Shown: in pieces, positions 16,077-24,084 of the stretch | How positions within the stretch are numbered: the stretch's first letter is position 1 | How the letters are laid out: every line of letters starts with the position of its first letter | Assembly (NCBI GenBank): GCA_910585745.1 | Contig: CAJUFM010000038.1 | Coordinates: 1 to 25,065, forward strand | Direction: 5' to 3' | Length of the DNA: 25,065 nt | Source of the DNA: an uncultured Eubacterium sp. | GTDB taxonomy: Bacteria; Bacillota; Clostridia; Lachnospirales; Lachnospiraceae | Made by a program: the position numbers and the translations under genes | The notes under the pieces: model-generated | Told to the model about the DNA's origin: nothing | Seen by the model: only the letters and a program-made list of their open reading frames with translations | Database searches by the model: none

Positions 16077-17822
16077 TTAGTTTGTCGGTTCAAATGTCCA
16101 AACCTGGTTCGTACCTTCCCAATATCCGTTCTGTACCACATTGGTATTATCAGCCACTCTCAGATGAAGACCACTCTTATCGTTTGTAACCTTGGTCATA
16201 ATTCCAAACTGACCAGCTACCGCAGTAGTCTTAAGTTTAAACTGCTGTGCCTCTCCACTGTATGCATGATAAATATTTATATTTGTATTATCCGCAGTAC
16301 CTGCACCACTTACATCAAGCATAAAGTCACCCAGAGCACTTGTAAGTGTAACATAGCCGTTATCCAGCTTTGTCAGATACCATTTCTCTCCTCTGGAACC
16401 AGTTTTAGCCCCAACCTGTACATTCCGTCCTGCTGCTCCAACATTTCCTTCTACCTGAAGATATTTTCCAGAAGCCGGATTTTTAATGCAGTACCATCCG
16501 TTTGGAAGGGTTGTACCAACAGTACCACCGGTACCAGGAGTATTTGCCTTTAATGTGCAGACAAATGTTGATACACTATTAGCTGGCAGATATGCCCAGA
16601 ATCCATTGCCATCAAGACCAAGGTTGGATGTCTTAGCAAGATTCTCACTTCCAGATGTACGGTAACGGTCTACATTAGAGATGTTCTGCCCGTTTACAGC
16701 AAATTTCTGGGAAATATTAGATGATCCTTTGTTTACTGCCACAATAACTGCTTTTCCATCTCCCGTATAAGCAGATACATACACGCCGTTATTCGGGTTC
16801 ACTGTTGCCTGTACTCTCCTGTAGCCAGGACGGATGAATTTTGAATACTGTGCCATACAATAACCACGTTTACTGATGGTTCCATTCTCTCTCATCGGAC
16901 TATAGCTTCTGCGGATGTACCACCATACATAAGTCTGAAGATTATTGATCATAGCATTATGTATATGATCTGAAACTCCCAGTGCCTCCGGCCATCTGTC
17001 GGCGGAATTGTTATCGCTGTTCGGATAATATACCTCAGTCATCCAAAGCTCTTTGCCGGCACCCTTCTGCTGGAACAGAGGATATACAAAATCTTTGTAC
17101 TGGGTTCCGTACAGATGGGTTCCCATAATGTCCACGTTGGCAAGCGCCTGAGAATCATTCAGAATAGGATCTGACATCGTCTTGTTGTAAGAGAAGGACT
17201 CTGGTGCAATAAGACGGCAGTTGATAGATCCAGCATAATACTTCAGGAAATTAAGAATCTCGGTCGGTGTCCACCATGTCCACTCATGTCCGTAATCCGG
17301 CTCGTTTGCCATAGAAATGGCATACAGGTTTACTCCATTGTTTTTCATAAATGTGACAAAATTGTTCAGATGCTGTGCATACTGAGCATATTTGTCATGT
17401 TTCAGTCGTTTTGCTTTTGTATCCCCATTGCGATTGAACGTCTCTGTCAATTCGCTTGGCGGATTCCACGGAGTTGCAAAAACAATAGCACCTTTTGCTA
17501 TAGCAGCTTTTGCAGTCGCAACTTCTTTGTACCAGTTCCGGCTGTCAGAATCAATCCAGATCCTAAGAACGGAAAATCCCAGCTGATTGTCACCATTTCC
17601 AAATGCTGTCTCTCTTTGGGACGCTGTCAGGTCTCCTATCCATGACGGGTGATTCATACCACCAAATCCTTTTATCTCCTGATACTTCGTATTCAGGTTG
17701 ACCACCGCATCACTAGCTGCCTTTGCCTCCGGTGCCTGGATTGGGAAAACCCCGATCACCATCGCAACTAACAGAACCCCTGCCAGTATCGCTCTCGCTG
17801 CTTTCTTAACTTGTAACCCCAT
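16077..17822 (-). CDS. Secreted GH30 subfamily 8 glucuronoxylanase with ricin-type (CBM13-like) tail
   Basis: 581 residues from the ATG at 17820-17822, chosen over an in-frame start at 17876 because AAGGAGG precedes it and it begins the signal peptide (cleavage near AKA/AS, residue 35). The catalytic domain (about 38-425) closely resembles Bacillus XynC: KYQEIKGFGGMNHPSWI, acid/base Glu174 (MANEPDYGHEWTWWTP) and nucleophile Glu263 (WMTEVYYPNSDNNSADRWPE). The WWYIRRSYSPM segment with Arg304/Arg305 keeps the residues that bind the 4-O-methylglucuronate side chain, so it should cleave xylan next to such branches. After a Gly/Thr linker, residues about 440-581 form a ricin-B-type lectin fold (QVEGN, NQVWTFEPTN) likely to bind polysaccharide. 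Own promoter; convergent with the AraC gene. Confidence 0.95.
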   Translation of the reverse strand: MGLQVKKAARAILAGVLLVAMVIGVFPIQAPEAKAASDAVVNLNTKYQEIKGFGGMNHPSWIGDLTASQRETAFGNGDNQLGFSVLRIWIDSDSRNWYKEVATAKAAIAKGAIVFATPWNPPSELTETFNRNGDTKAKRLKHDKYAQYAQHLNNFVTFMKNNGVNLYAISMANEPDYGHEWTWWTPTEILNFLKYYAGSINCRLIAPESFSYNKTMSDPILNDSQALANVDIMGTHLYGTQYKDFVYPLFQQKGAGKELWMTEVYYPNSDNNSADRWPEALGVSDHIHNAMINNLQTYVWWYIRRSYSPMRENGTISKRGYCMAQYSKFIRPGYRRVQATVNPNNGVYVSAYTGDGKAVIVAVNKGSSNISQKFAVNGQNISNVDRYRTSGSENLAKTSNLGLDGNGFWAYLPANSVSTFVCTLKANTPGTGGTVGTTLPNGWYCIKNPASGKYLQVEGNVGAAGRNVQVGAKTGSRGEKWYLTKLDNGYVTLTSALGDFMLDVSGAGTADNTNINIYHAYSGEAQQFKLKTTAVAGQFGIMTKVTNDKSGLHLRVADNTNVVQNGYWEGTNQVWTFEPTN

Positions 17823-17864
17823 AAAAATTATGCCTCCTTTTTGATAAATATTTTTTATGAGCTT

Positions 17865-17893
17865 AGTATAATACACAGAAAAGCGTTACACAA
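17865..17893 (-). promoter_or_regulatory. Promoter of the GH30 gene
   Basis: On the minus strand TTGTGT (17888-17893) and TATACT (17865-17870) are 17 bp apart, giving a leader of about 35 nt with AAGGAGG near its end. Confidence 0.65.
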
Positions 17894-17910
17894 TGACCGA
17901 TTCCGTCATT
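17892..17910. repeat. 19-bp near-palindrome at the -35 of the GH30 promoter
   Basis: AATGACCGATTCCGTCATT is an inverted repeat with one mismatched pair. It abuts and overlaps the -35 by two bases, the position of a classic operator. On the plus strand it is followed by seven Ts, so it could instead act as a terminator, but no plus-strand gene precedes it. Confidence 0.5.
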
Positions 17911-17995
17911 TTTTTGACATATTATGCAATTTATGGTATTTCTACAGCATGCTTTTGTGCGTTTTGCACAAAAAACATTCGTTCTTTTTATTCAA

Positions 17996-19003
17996 CTATA
18001 CAAAAGTCTCCATATGAACTATGATCTCCTGCCGGACAGATTGATAATAAACGATCCTGTGAATTGTTTCGTGAACCTGGTCAATCCCCATTTTCTGTTC
18101 CTGCAGACCACCGCATTCCAACAACAATGCACGCCTTACATTGTAATCAAGCCAGTCAAGCCAGCTGTAGCCGATGCCGGAAATCACCCGCCAGTCAGCT
18201 GATAATTCTCCGTATTCTGACCGATATGCCTCAATAAAAGCATGAAATCTTTCAACATCCAGGTCACACACCACATCACCTGCCCAGCTCAGAGCCAGCC
18301 GGAACATTTCCAGATATGGGTTTCCATAATCCAGGGACTCCAGGTCAATGATCACAGGCTCTGTCCCCTCCCACAGCACATTTTTACTGTCCATATCGCC
18401 ATCGCTGATACAGGTGATCTGTGGAGCGCCTTTCACCGCGGCATTATACTCCTCACTGGCATGGTACAATAACTCTCTGTTTTGGCTTAATTCCTTATGG
18501 ATCTCCGGACACCGTTCCAGGGCAAGCCGGATGTATTCATCCCAGTCCACATCACACGGTTCGTCTGGTGCAGGCTCGTCTTTTTGCTCGATCTTATGGA
18601 TCCGGGCCAGCGTTTTTCCAGCAGTCTGACAATGTTCCTTCCCAATATCTTTCCAGCCAATCGTCTTTGCCTCCAGCCAGCGGAACACATAAAAATACTG
18701 CCCTTCCAGACACTGCATCTTCTTTCCCTTGATCTCCAAAGCCGGCAGGACAGGTATTTTATTTTCATATAATATACATTCCAGCTTTTCCGCCCGATTA
18801 TAACTATCCAACGCATCCGGGCGCTCCATGATCACAGGATTCAACAGTTTTACCGCATAAATCCCTTTTGTCGTCTGCAGCCTGTACATTTTATGGAGGT
18901 AGCCGCCAGTCACACTCTGAGGCGGCCCTGCAGCTTCCCCAAGATTGCATTCCTTCGCTGCCTTCCAAAACCATTTTTCCAAATTAATCTTTGCATCCAT
19001 CAC
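17996..19003 (-). CDS. APH/choline-kinase-fold phosphotransferase family protein
   Basis: 335 residues. The N-lobe has VTGGYLHKMYRLQTTKGIYAVKLL with the ATP-binding Lys52. The C-lobe has the catalytic loop ISDGDMDSKNVLW (Asp203, Asn208) and the metal-binding IIDLESLDYGNPYLE (Asp220). The usual HxD of this superfamily reads DxD here (Asp201 in place of His). It probably phosphorylates a small hydroxylated metabolite or an aminoglycoside-like compound; the substrate is unknown and antibiotic resistance should not be assumed. The first codons read GTG-ATG, both usable; GAGGAAGG lies about 11 nt upstream. It sits 53 bp downstream of the radical SAM remnant and was probably co-transcribed with it. 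Confidence 0.85.
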   Translation of the reverse strand: MMDAKINLEKWFWKAAKECNLGEAAGPPQSVTGGYLHKMYRLQTTKGIYAVKLLNPVIMERPDALDSYNRAEKLECILYENKIPVLPALEIKGKKMQCLEGQYFYVFRWLEAKTIGWKDIGKEHCQTAGKTLARIHKIEQKDEPAPDEPCDVDWDEYIRLALERCPEIHKELSQNRELLYHASEEYNAAVKGAPQITCISDGDMDSKNVLWEGTEPVIIDLESLDYGNPYLEMFRLALSWAGDVVCDLDVERFHAFIEAYRSEYGELSADWRVISGIGYSWLDWLDYNVRRALLLECGGLQEQKMGIDQVHETIHRIVYYQSVRQEIIVHMETFV

Positions 19004-19056
19004 TTTGTAAATATCCTTCCTCTTTCATCTGGTTTATCGATTTCTCTTTTATTCCG

Positions 19057-19626
19057 TTATCCCTTCAAAGGCGCATATCCTTCAAGGATCTCTATAATAT
19101 CTGAATAATATATATTTCCACCAAGTACAGTCCCATCCGGTTCGAGGCATATGCTGCGTATATCATCTTCTTTTTCTATATATGGATTGACTGGCAGAGC
19201 CGATGGATCAAAATATTCCTTTAGGTATGTAAGGGCATTTCCACTTGGAAAGATTATATTTCCCTCTGAAGGCTCGATTCCCATCCGGCTAAATCCATCG
19301 AGGATTTCCTTGGTCTTTCTATTATATTTATTTTCCTGCTCCTGGTCTCCCAGCCAGGCAGGATGGGTACGAACCGGGATCCCTGCCTCTTTCACTGCTT
19401 CCGCAAATATCTTCACGGTATCCAGCGGAATGGTTTCCTGATGAAAGGCATCCACTGACAATAGAACCGCATTCACCCCGCTCCACGCAAGCTGTTCTGT
19501 GACTTTTCTTATCTTCTCATTTTCTTTACTGAAAAACCCGTTAGTGATCAGCTGCCTTTTGGGAATGCCGGCTCATATCTTTTCTCCCCATGTTTTATTC
19601 CCAAAGTTTCTCACAATCTTTAACAT
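19057..19626 (-). pseudogene. Radical SAM protein gene, internally deleted remnant
   Basis: The ATG at 19624-19626 starts MLKIVRNFGNKTWGEKI, then an in-frame TGA (19573-19575), then without frame change AGIPKRQLITNGFFSKENEK and about 165 residues of a typical radical SAM C-terminal half (NAVLLSVDAFHQETIP, RTHPAWLG, ICLEPDGTVLGGNIYYSDIIEILEGYAP). The CxxxCxxC iron-sulfur motif and the first barrel strands are missing, so about 60-120 codons appear to have been lost at the TGA junction. A 139-residue fragment could still start at a GTG (19476) but has no good ribosome site. The original gene was probably a SPASM-less radical SAM enzyme of unknown substrate. Confidence 0.75.
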
Positions 19627-19643
19627 AATATAAGCTTCTATTT

Positions 19644-19673
19644 ATTATAACAGTTGCTATATTATTTATGCAA
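19644..19673 (-). promoter_or_regulatory. Promoter retained in front of the radical SAM remnant
   Basis: On the minus strand TTGCAT (19668-19673) and a perfect TATAAT (19644-19649) are 18 bp apart. The region also contains an imperfect GTTGC...GCAAC inverted repeat across the spacer. It would now mainly drive the downstream phosphotransferase gene. The rest of 19674-19737 is AT-rich and holds nothing else I can support. Confidence 0.65.
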
Positions 19674-19737
19674 CAGCAATTTCAGGTTATATTTTTAAAG
19701 AATCGCAAACCGATCATACTCCCTTTACACCGCCCTC

Positions 19738-19778
19738 AAAAAAAGGAACCACAAGCCCTTTTTCAGACTCATGGTTCC
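19738..19778 (-). terminator. Rho-independent terminator of the malP-malA operon
   Basis: On the minus strand GGAACCATGAG pairs with CTTGTGGTTCC (11 bp with two G-U pairs) and is followed by TTTTTTT. It starts 13 bp after the stop of the small membrane protein gene. Confidence 0.85.
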
Positions 19779-19790
19779 CTGAACATTACT

Positions 19791-20291
19791 TCATATGCCG
19801 AGCCGGAGTGAGGCAAACAGGCAGAAGGAACAGAAGAAAATCAGTACAAAACATCCGGAGAGATCCCGGAAAAAATGGTCCCTCAGCTTACTGCGCAGGG
19901 AAGCTAACGGTGATATTCCTGTCATCTGGTACACCAAATACATCAAAAAGATTATGATAACCATATAGACCATATTCCGCAGCAGCGCTTCTGCCACAAA
20001 GATCAGCACCAGATGTGCCATAAGATACGCTGCATTTCCCTCATAGAGATGTTTTTGTGCAAGTCCCAGCAGATATGCGGTAAAGGGTCCGGTCATCGCG
20101 GACAGAAAAATAACTGTGATCTGCGGATTCTTCTGTAGGAGAGAAGAAATATTACCGCCTCCCGCAAACATCTGCAGATATCCCACTGCTACCAGCGGTG
20201 CCAGTGTCAGAAGAGTTTTGGCGATGGTAAACCACCTGTCTTTTTCGTGATAGTCTGCCAGGATTTTTACCTGCTGCCTTTTCTTTCCCAT
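19791..20291 (-). CDS. Small integral membrane protein of unknown function in the alpha-glucoside operon
   Basis: 166 residues from the ATG at 20289-20291; an ATG two codons earlier is only 1 nt from the GGAGG site, so the second is preferred (7 nt spacing). A basic N-terminus (GKKRQQVKILADYHEKDRW) precedes about four to five hydrophobic segments (ITVIFLSAMTGPFTAYLLG, YLMAHLVLIFVAEALL, MVYMVIIIFLMYLVYQM, LSGCFVLIFFCSFCLFASL). I do not recognise the family. It begins 16 bp after the malA stop and ends at the operon terminator, so it is co-expressed with the PTS genes. Confidence 0.75.
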   Translation of the reverse strand: MGKKRQQVKILADYHEKDRWFTIAKTLLTLAPLVAVGYLQMFAGGGNISSLLQKNPQITVIFLSAMTGPFTAYLLGLAQKHLYEGNAAYLMAHLVLIFVAEALLRNMVYMVIIIFLMYLVYQMTGISPLASLRSKLRDHFFRDLSGCFVLIFFCSFCLFASLRLGI

Positions 20292-20307
20292 AGCCATGCC
20301 TCCGATC

Positions 20308-21642
20308 TTATTTCAGTTCCGGCCAATAATCCTTATTTGCCTCGATCATGTCATCCAGGATCAGCTTAGCGACCCGTGCACTGGGCACAATTTTAGACAG
20401 GGTGAGGGCCTGCCACATCTTCTGATAGCTTCCCTCGATCCATGCCTCCACTACCAGTTTCTCCACACTGACCTGCTGCTCCAAGAGCCCCTTCTGGAAC
20501 TGTGGTATCGCTCCCTGGCAGATACGTTCGTATCCATTTGATCCAACGATACAGGGGATCTCAACCATTGCCGTCCGGTCAAAATTCTCCACCGCCCCCT
20601 CGTTGGGAACGATGAGAAGAAATCTCTCCTTTGTGTTTTCTGCGATGGCGCATGCCAGATCCACGATATAGGTGGCATGAGCGTCCGCCTCAAACCCGCA
20701 GTCCTTTGCGGTTCCTTTTTCAATGATCTCCCGGCATGCCCCAAATACCGTCTTTTCACGGCCTTCCATCACCTCGTTGGCACGGGTATGTTCCGGGTTA
20801 GAGTGTTCCACCACGTAGTCCGGATACAGATAATATTTGAGATAGGTATTGGGAATCGTATTGGGATCGATGGCATAGACATCTTTCGCTTTTACAAAGG
20901 TCTCTTTCCAGCTGTCATCAATATGCTGGTTTGTCTCTGCAATCCCATCGGCAAACCCATTTGCCGCCACGTGCTTTTTAATTTCCGGCATCAAGTCATT
21001 TCCTTCACTGTCGTAGATTTTGTACCACCACCCGAAATGATTCAGACCATAATATCCCACTTGCATTTCTTTGCGGGATTTCAGCCCTACCATATTTGCC
21101 ATTTTTTCCTCTAAGTCTATGGGCATATCACAAATATTCAGAATCCTGGAATTGGGACGGAGACGGCGGGTTGCCTCTGCAACGATCGCCGCAGGGTTGG
21201 AATAATTCAACATCCATGCCTCGGGCGAATATTTTTCCATATAATCCAGGATTTCTAAAACTCCGCCGATGGAGCGCATTCCATAGGCGATCCCGCCTGG
21301 TCCACAAGTCTCCTGCCCAACGACGCCATACTTGAGGGGAATCTTTTCATCCAGCTCACGCATGGCATATTTGCCGACACGAATGTGGGCAAGAACAAAA
21401 TCAATCCCGGTAAATGCCGTCTCCGGATCTGTGGTGTAGCCAAATTCTATATCCGGTGCATTTTCCTTAAGATAAATTTCACAAGCCTTCGCCACAGTCT
21501 CCTGACGCTCTGCATCGTTGTCATAAAACATGATCTTATGAATCGGAAAACGCTCCCGCTCCTCCAGAAGCATTAAGGCAATCCCTGGAGTGAAGGTGCT
21601 GCCGCCTCCGGCAACGGTTACAGCATATGATTGTTTCGACAT
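20308..21642 (-). CDS. malA: 6-phospho-alpha-glucosidase, GH4 family (MalA/GlvA type)
   Basis: 444 residues, matching Bacillus subtilis GlvA/MalA along its length as I recall it. The NAD-binding start AGGGSTFTPG, the HIRVGKYAMR and QETCGPGGIAYGMR blocks, the NYSNPA motif, metal ligands Cys171 and His202, catalytic acid Asp172 (NICDMPI) and the tyrosine base in NTYLKYYLYP are all present. GH4 enzymes hydrolyse by an oxidation-elimination mechanism needing NAD+ and Mn2+. Substrates would be maltose-6-phosphate and related phosphorylated alpha-glucosides delivered by the PTS encoded 26 bp upstream. AGGAGG sits 8 nt before the ATG. Cytoplasmic. Confidence 0.96.
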   Translation of the reverse strand: MSKQSYAVTVAGGGSTFTPGIALMLLEERERFPIHKIMFYDNDAERQETVAKACEIYLKENAPDIEFGYTTDPETAFTGIDFVLAHIRVGKYAMRELDEKIPLKYGVVGQETCGPGGIAYGMRSIGGVLEILDYMEKYSPEAWMLNYSNPAAIVAEATRRLRPNSRILNICDMPIDLEEKMANMVGLKSRKEMQVGYYGLNHFGWWYKIYDSEGNDLMPEIKKHVAANGFADGIAETNQHIDDSWKETFVKAKDVYAIDPNTIPNTYLKYYLYPDYVVEHSNPEHTRANEVMEGREKTVFGACREIIEKGTAKDCGFEADAHATYIVDLACAIAENTKERFLLIVPNEGAVENFDRTAMVEIPCIVGSNGYERICQGAIPQFQKGLLEQQVSVEKLVVEAWIEGSYQKMWQALTLSKIVPSARVAKLILDDMIEANKDYWPELK

Positions 21643-21668
21643 AAATAAAACCTCCTGATTATCTTTTA

Positions 21669-23801
21669 TTATTTTCGATACGTGATAACGGTAGTCTTCC
21701 CTGCTTTGGCAAATTTATCCGGGATCAGCTGGATATCCCTGCACTCATCTGCATTTGTCATCAGCATCGGTGTGTGCATCTTATAGCCCTTTGCCTTCAT
21801 CAGCTTCATATCCACCTCACAGAGCAGCTGCCCCGCCCTGACTTTGTCACCTTCCTGGACTTTCGCCGTAAATCCTTTTCCTTCCAGCTCTACCGTGTTG
21901 ATCCCGATATGGACGAGAAGTTCCAGACCATCCTCTGTGGAAATACCAAAGGCGTGCAATGTATCCGCGATCATAGAAATCTCTCCATCCACTGGAGCAT
22001 ATACTTTCCCATCCGTCACAATGACTGCCACACCCTCACCGAGAGCCCCTCCGGCAAATACCTCGTCCGGTACGTCGCTCACCGGGATCACCTCTCCGTT
22101 TGCCGCTGCTTTAATCTCATACTGCTGCAAACTGGAATCATCAGATCCTATATTTTCTTCCGTATTCTTTCCCGTATCAGCAGCCTGTTCTTTCTGCGCT
22201 TCACTATTTTCTGTATTCAGCGCATAGGCAGATGGATCTGCCATGATATTTTCAAATTTCTCCCGGACGCTGGGCACGCTCATACCGACGATAACTTGCA
22301 TCGCCTTTCCATTTTTAGAAATGCCATGGGAGCCCACAGCTTTAAAATAAGCGTCGTCCTTTACCACAGTTTCATCCTTCACATTGATCCTCAGACGGGT
22401 TGCACAGTTGGTCACATCCACGATATTATCCGCACCCCCCAGTCCTTCCATGATCATGGCAGCCAGCATGGTCTTTTTGTCCATTTCCACATTTCCCGCC
22501 TGTCTGGCACGAAACTCTGCCTTAGAATAAAACTTCGTTTCGTCGCTTTCCTCCCGTCCCGGTGTCTTAAAATCAAACTTGAGGATCAGGAACCGGAATA
22601 CGACAAAATAGATTCCCGTATACACCAGTCCAATGACCAGCAGCAGCAGATACTGCTTCCAGTGTGAACTCATCAGCGGAATAAAATTCAGGGAGCTCAT
22701 CTCGATCAGACCGCCAGAAAACACACCAACGATACCAAACAGATTCATGGTCGTGGACAGACATGCCGCCAGAAATGCATGGACAACAAACAGGACCGGT
22801 GCGATAAAAAGGAACGTAAACTCGATGGGCTCCGTCACACCACAGACGATGGCCGTCAGAGTGATGGGGATCAGCAGCCCCTTCAGCTGGGTCTTCTTCT
22901 CCGGCTTCGCCGTAGCATAAAATGCCAGTGCAATACCCGGGCATCCAAACAGCTTTGAGAAACCCGTCGCCGTAAATGACGCCTGAGGACACAGGGACTT
23001 CAGTGAAGCCGTCGAGGAAGCCAGCGCAGGCAGCTGTGTCGCCCAGTAAGAATAGATGCCGCCGGGGCAGACCAGATTGTCATAATAAAATGGGCTGTAC
23101 ATAAGGTGGTGCAGACCGAAAGGTATGAGCAGACGTTCCAGGAAAATGAAAACCCACACGCCAAAAGAGCCGCTGGTCATAACAAAATTCTGGAAGATCT
23201 GCATGCCATGCTGGATATTGGGCCAGATGACCACAGACAGCAGTGCCACCGGCAGCATGACAAAAAATCCGATCATAAAAATAAAAGTGGAACCGTTAAA
23301 GGAACCAAGCCATTCCGGGAGATCCGTATCAAAAAACTTATTATGCAGAAAGATCACAATACCAGAGACCAGCAGCGCGCCAAACATACCCATATCCATC
23401 GTTTTGATGTTGGCGATCATCGTCAGCCCGCTGGAGCCGCCGATATCTGCGGAAAAATCAACGCCAAATACCCCTCCCCACTGGGAAAGTATCGTATTCA
23501 CAAAATAGTGAAAGGTCAGATATAAAACCAATGCTTCCATACAGCACCGCGCCGCCTGTTTGTTCGCCAGTCCGATGGGCAGACCGACGACAAACAGCAG
23601 AGGAAGCTGGTTAAACACACACCACGCTCCCTGAAGAATGACATTCCAGACCAGATACCACATGCTTCCAGAGGCAGCCAGCGGTCCCAGAACTGCCTCT
23701 GTCGTGCAAAGCGTACCAATACCAACCATAACACCTGCAAAGGAGAACAACAGCACCGGGGTAAACATGGCGCCGCCGAACTTTTGAATTTTTTGCATCA
23801 T
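21669..23801 (-). CDS. malP: PTS alpha-glucoside (maltose) transporter, fused EIICBA
   Basis: 710 residues. The EIIC membrane domain (1 to about 410) shows LLIPFGLHHLMYSPFYYD and GVTEPIEFTFLFIAP. EIIB (about 440-520) has phosphocysteine Cys466 (VTNCATRLRINV). After an acidic linker, a glucose-type EIIA (about 560-710) has His616 and the phosphorylated His631 (LLVHIGINTVEL). Similar in sequence to Bacillus MalP, which lacks the EIIA part; here the whole chain is in one protein, so only HPr need supply phosphate. It imports and phosphorylates maltose-like sugars for the adjacent GH4 enzyme. The ribosome site (AAGGGA) is weak and distant (12 nt). A possible promoter TTCCGT-17-TAACAT precedes it; no RpiR-type regulator is in the window. 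Confidence 0.95.
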   Translation of the reverse strand: MMQKIQKFGGAMFTPVLLFSFAGVMVGIGTLCTTEAVLGPLAASGSMWYLVWNVILQGAWCVFNQLPLLFVVGLPIGLANKQAARCCMEALVLYLTFHYFVNTILSQWGGVFGVDFSADIGGSSGLTMIANIKTMDMGMFGALLVSGIVIFLHNKFFDTDLPEWLGSFNGSTFIFMIGFFVMLPVALLSVVIWPNIQHGMQIFQNFVMTSGSFGVWVFIFLERLLIPFGLHHLMYSPFYYDNLVCPGGIYSYWATQLPALASSTASLKSLCPQASFTATGFSKLFGCPGIALAFYATAKPEKKTQLKGLLIPITLTAIVCGVTEPIEFTFLFIAPVLFVVHAFLAACLSTTMNLFGIVGVFSGGLIEMSSLNFIPLMSSHWKQYLLLLVIGLVYTGIYFVVFRFLILKFDFKTPGREESDETKFYSKAEFRARQAGNVEMDKKTMLAAMIMEGLGGADNIVDVTNCATRLRINVKDETVVKDDAYFKAVGSHGISKNGKAMQVIVGMSVPSVREKFENIMADPSAYALNTENSEAQKEQAADTGKNTEENIGSDDSSLQQYEIKAAANGEVIPVSDVPDEVFAGGALGEGVAVIVTDGKVYAPVDGEISMIADTLHAFGISTEDGLELLVHIGINTVELEGKGFTAKVQEGDKVRAGQLLCEVDMKLMKAKGYKMHTPMLMTNADECRDIQLIPDKFAKAGKTTVITYRK

Positions 23802-23908
23802 TGATGTAACACTTCCCTTCTATCGTTATTTGTCCGAGTCGTATGTTAGTTAATATTTGCAAAAAACGGAATAAAATACACCCTGTGGCTTTTATATCTG
23901 CAGGCACT

Positions 23909-23950
23909 AAAAAACAGACCATCTATCTTAATGATTTCAGGTCTGTTTTT
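23909..23950 (-). terminator. Terminator of the leucine-rich-repeat gene array
   Basis: On the minus strand ACAGACC pairs with GGTCTGT across a 19-nt loop and is followed by TTTTTT (7 bp, extended by A-T pairs). Its 5' arm is made of the first codons of a vestigial LRR gene start. It separates the LRR genes from the malP promoter region (23802-23908). Confidence 0.65.
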
Positions 23951-23965
23951 GGATCTCAATTTCAT
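23941..23965 (-). pseudogene. Vestigial 5' end of a third LRR paralogue
   Basis: Downstream of the complete LRR gene, after a copy of its ribosome site (GGAGAAG), ATGAAATTGAGATCC AAAAACAGAC repeats the beginning of that gene (ATGACCATGAGATCC AAAAACAGAC), then all similarity ends. A 38-codon open frame could continue from it, but it is probably just the scar of a deleted tandem copy. Confidence 0.6.
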
Positions 23966-24084
23966 CTTCTCCTTTCTCTCCGGACAAGCATCCTATCCCT
24001 TTTCCACCACTCTTACCTTTTTGGACAGCGCCCCCTTCTTCCGGAACAGTGTCCTGTACTCCTTCCCCTTTCCTTTCGGCACAT
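23941..24084. repeat. Tandem duplication unit, left copy (981-bp period)
   Basis: This 144-bp segment is about 95% identical to 24922-25065 (7 differences, no gaps), offset by exactly 981 bp. It covers the start vestige, the ribosome site, the intergenic spacer and the last codons of the LRR gene. Confidence 0.9.

Noticed and set aside
17996..19003. Aminoglycoside resistance gene
   Set aside because: Only the general APH fold is supported; the motif is atypical and the context (radical SAM remnant) does not suggest resistance.
19573..19575. In-frame TGA read as selenocysteine in the radical SAM remnant
   Set aside because: No SECIS-like hairpin is evident, and the flanking sequence shows the iron-sulfur core missing, so a deletion junction explains it better.
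21774..22667. Plus-strand open frame of 297 codons
   Set aside because: Antisense shadow of the malP gene, His/Ile/Arg-rich composition typical of reverse-strand translation, no ribosome site.
23802..23908. Catabolite-responsive (cre) site before malP
   Set aside because: No stretch fits the WTGNAANCGNWNNCW consensus well; only a weak promoter guess is possible.
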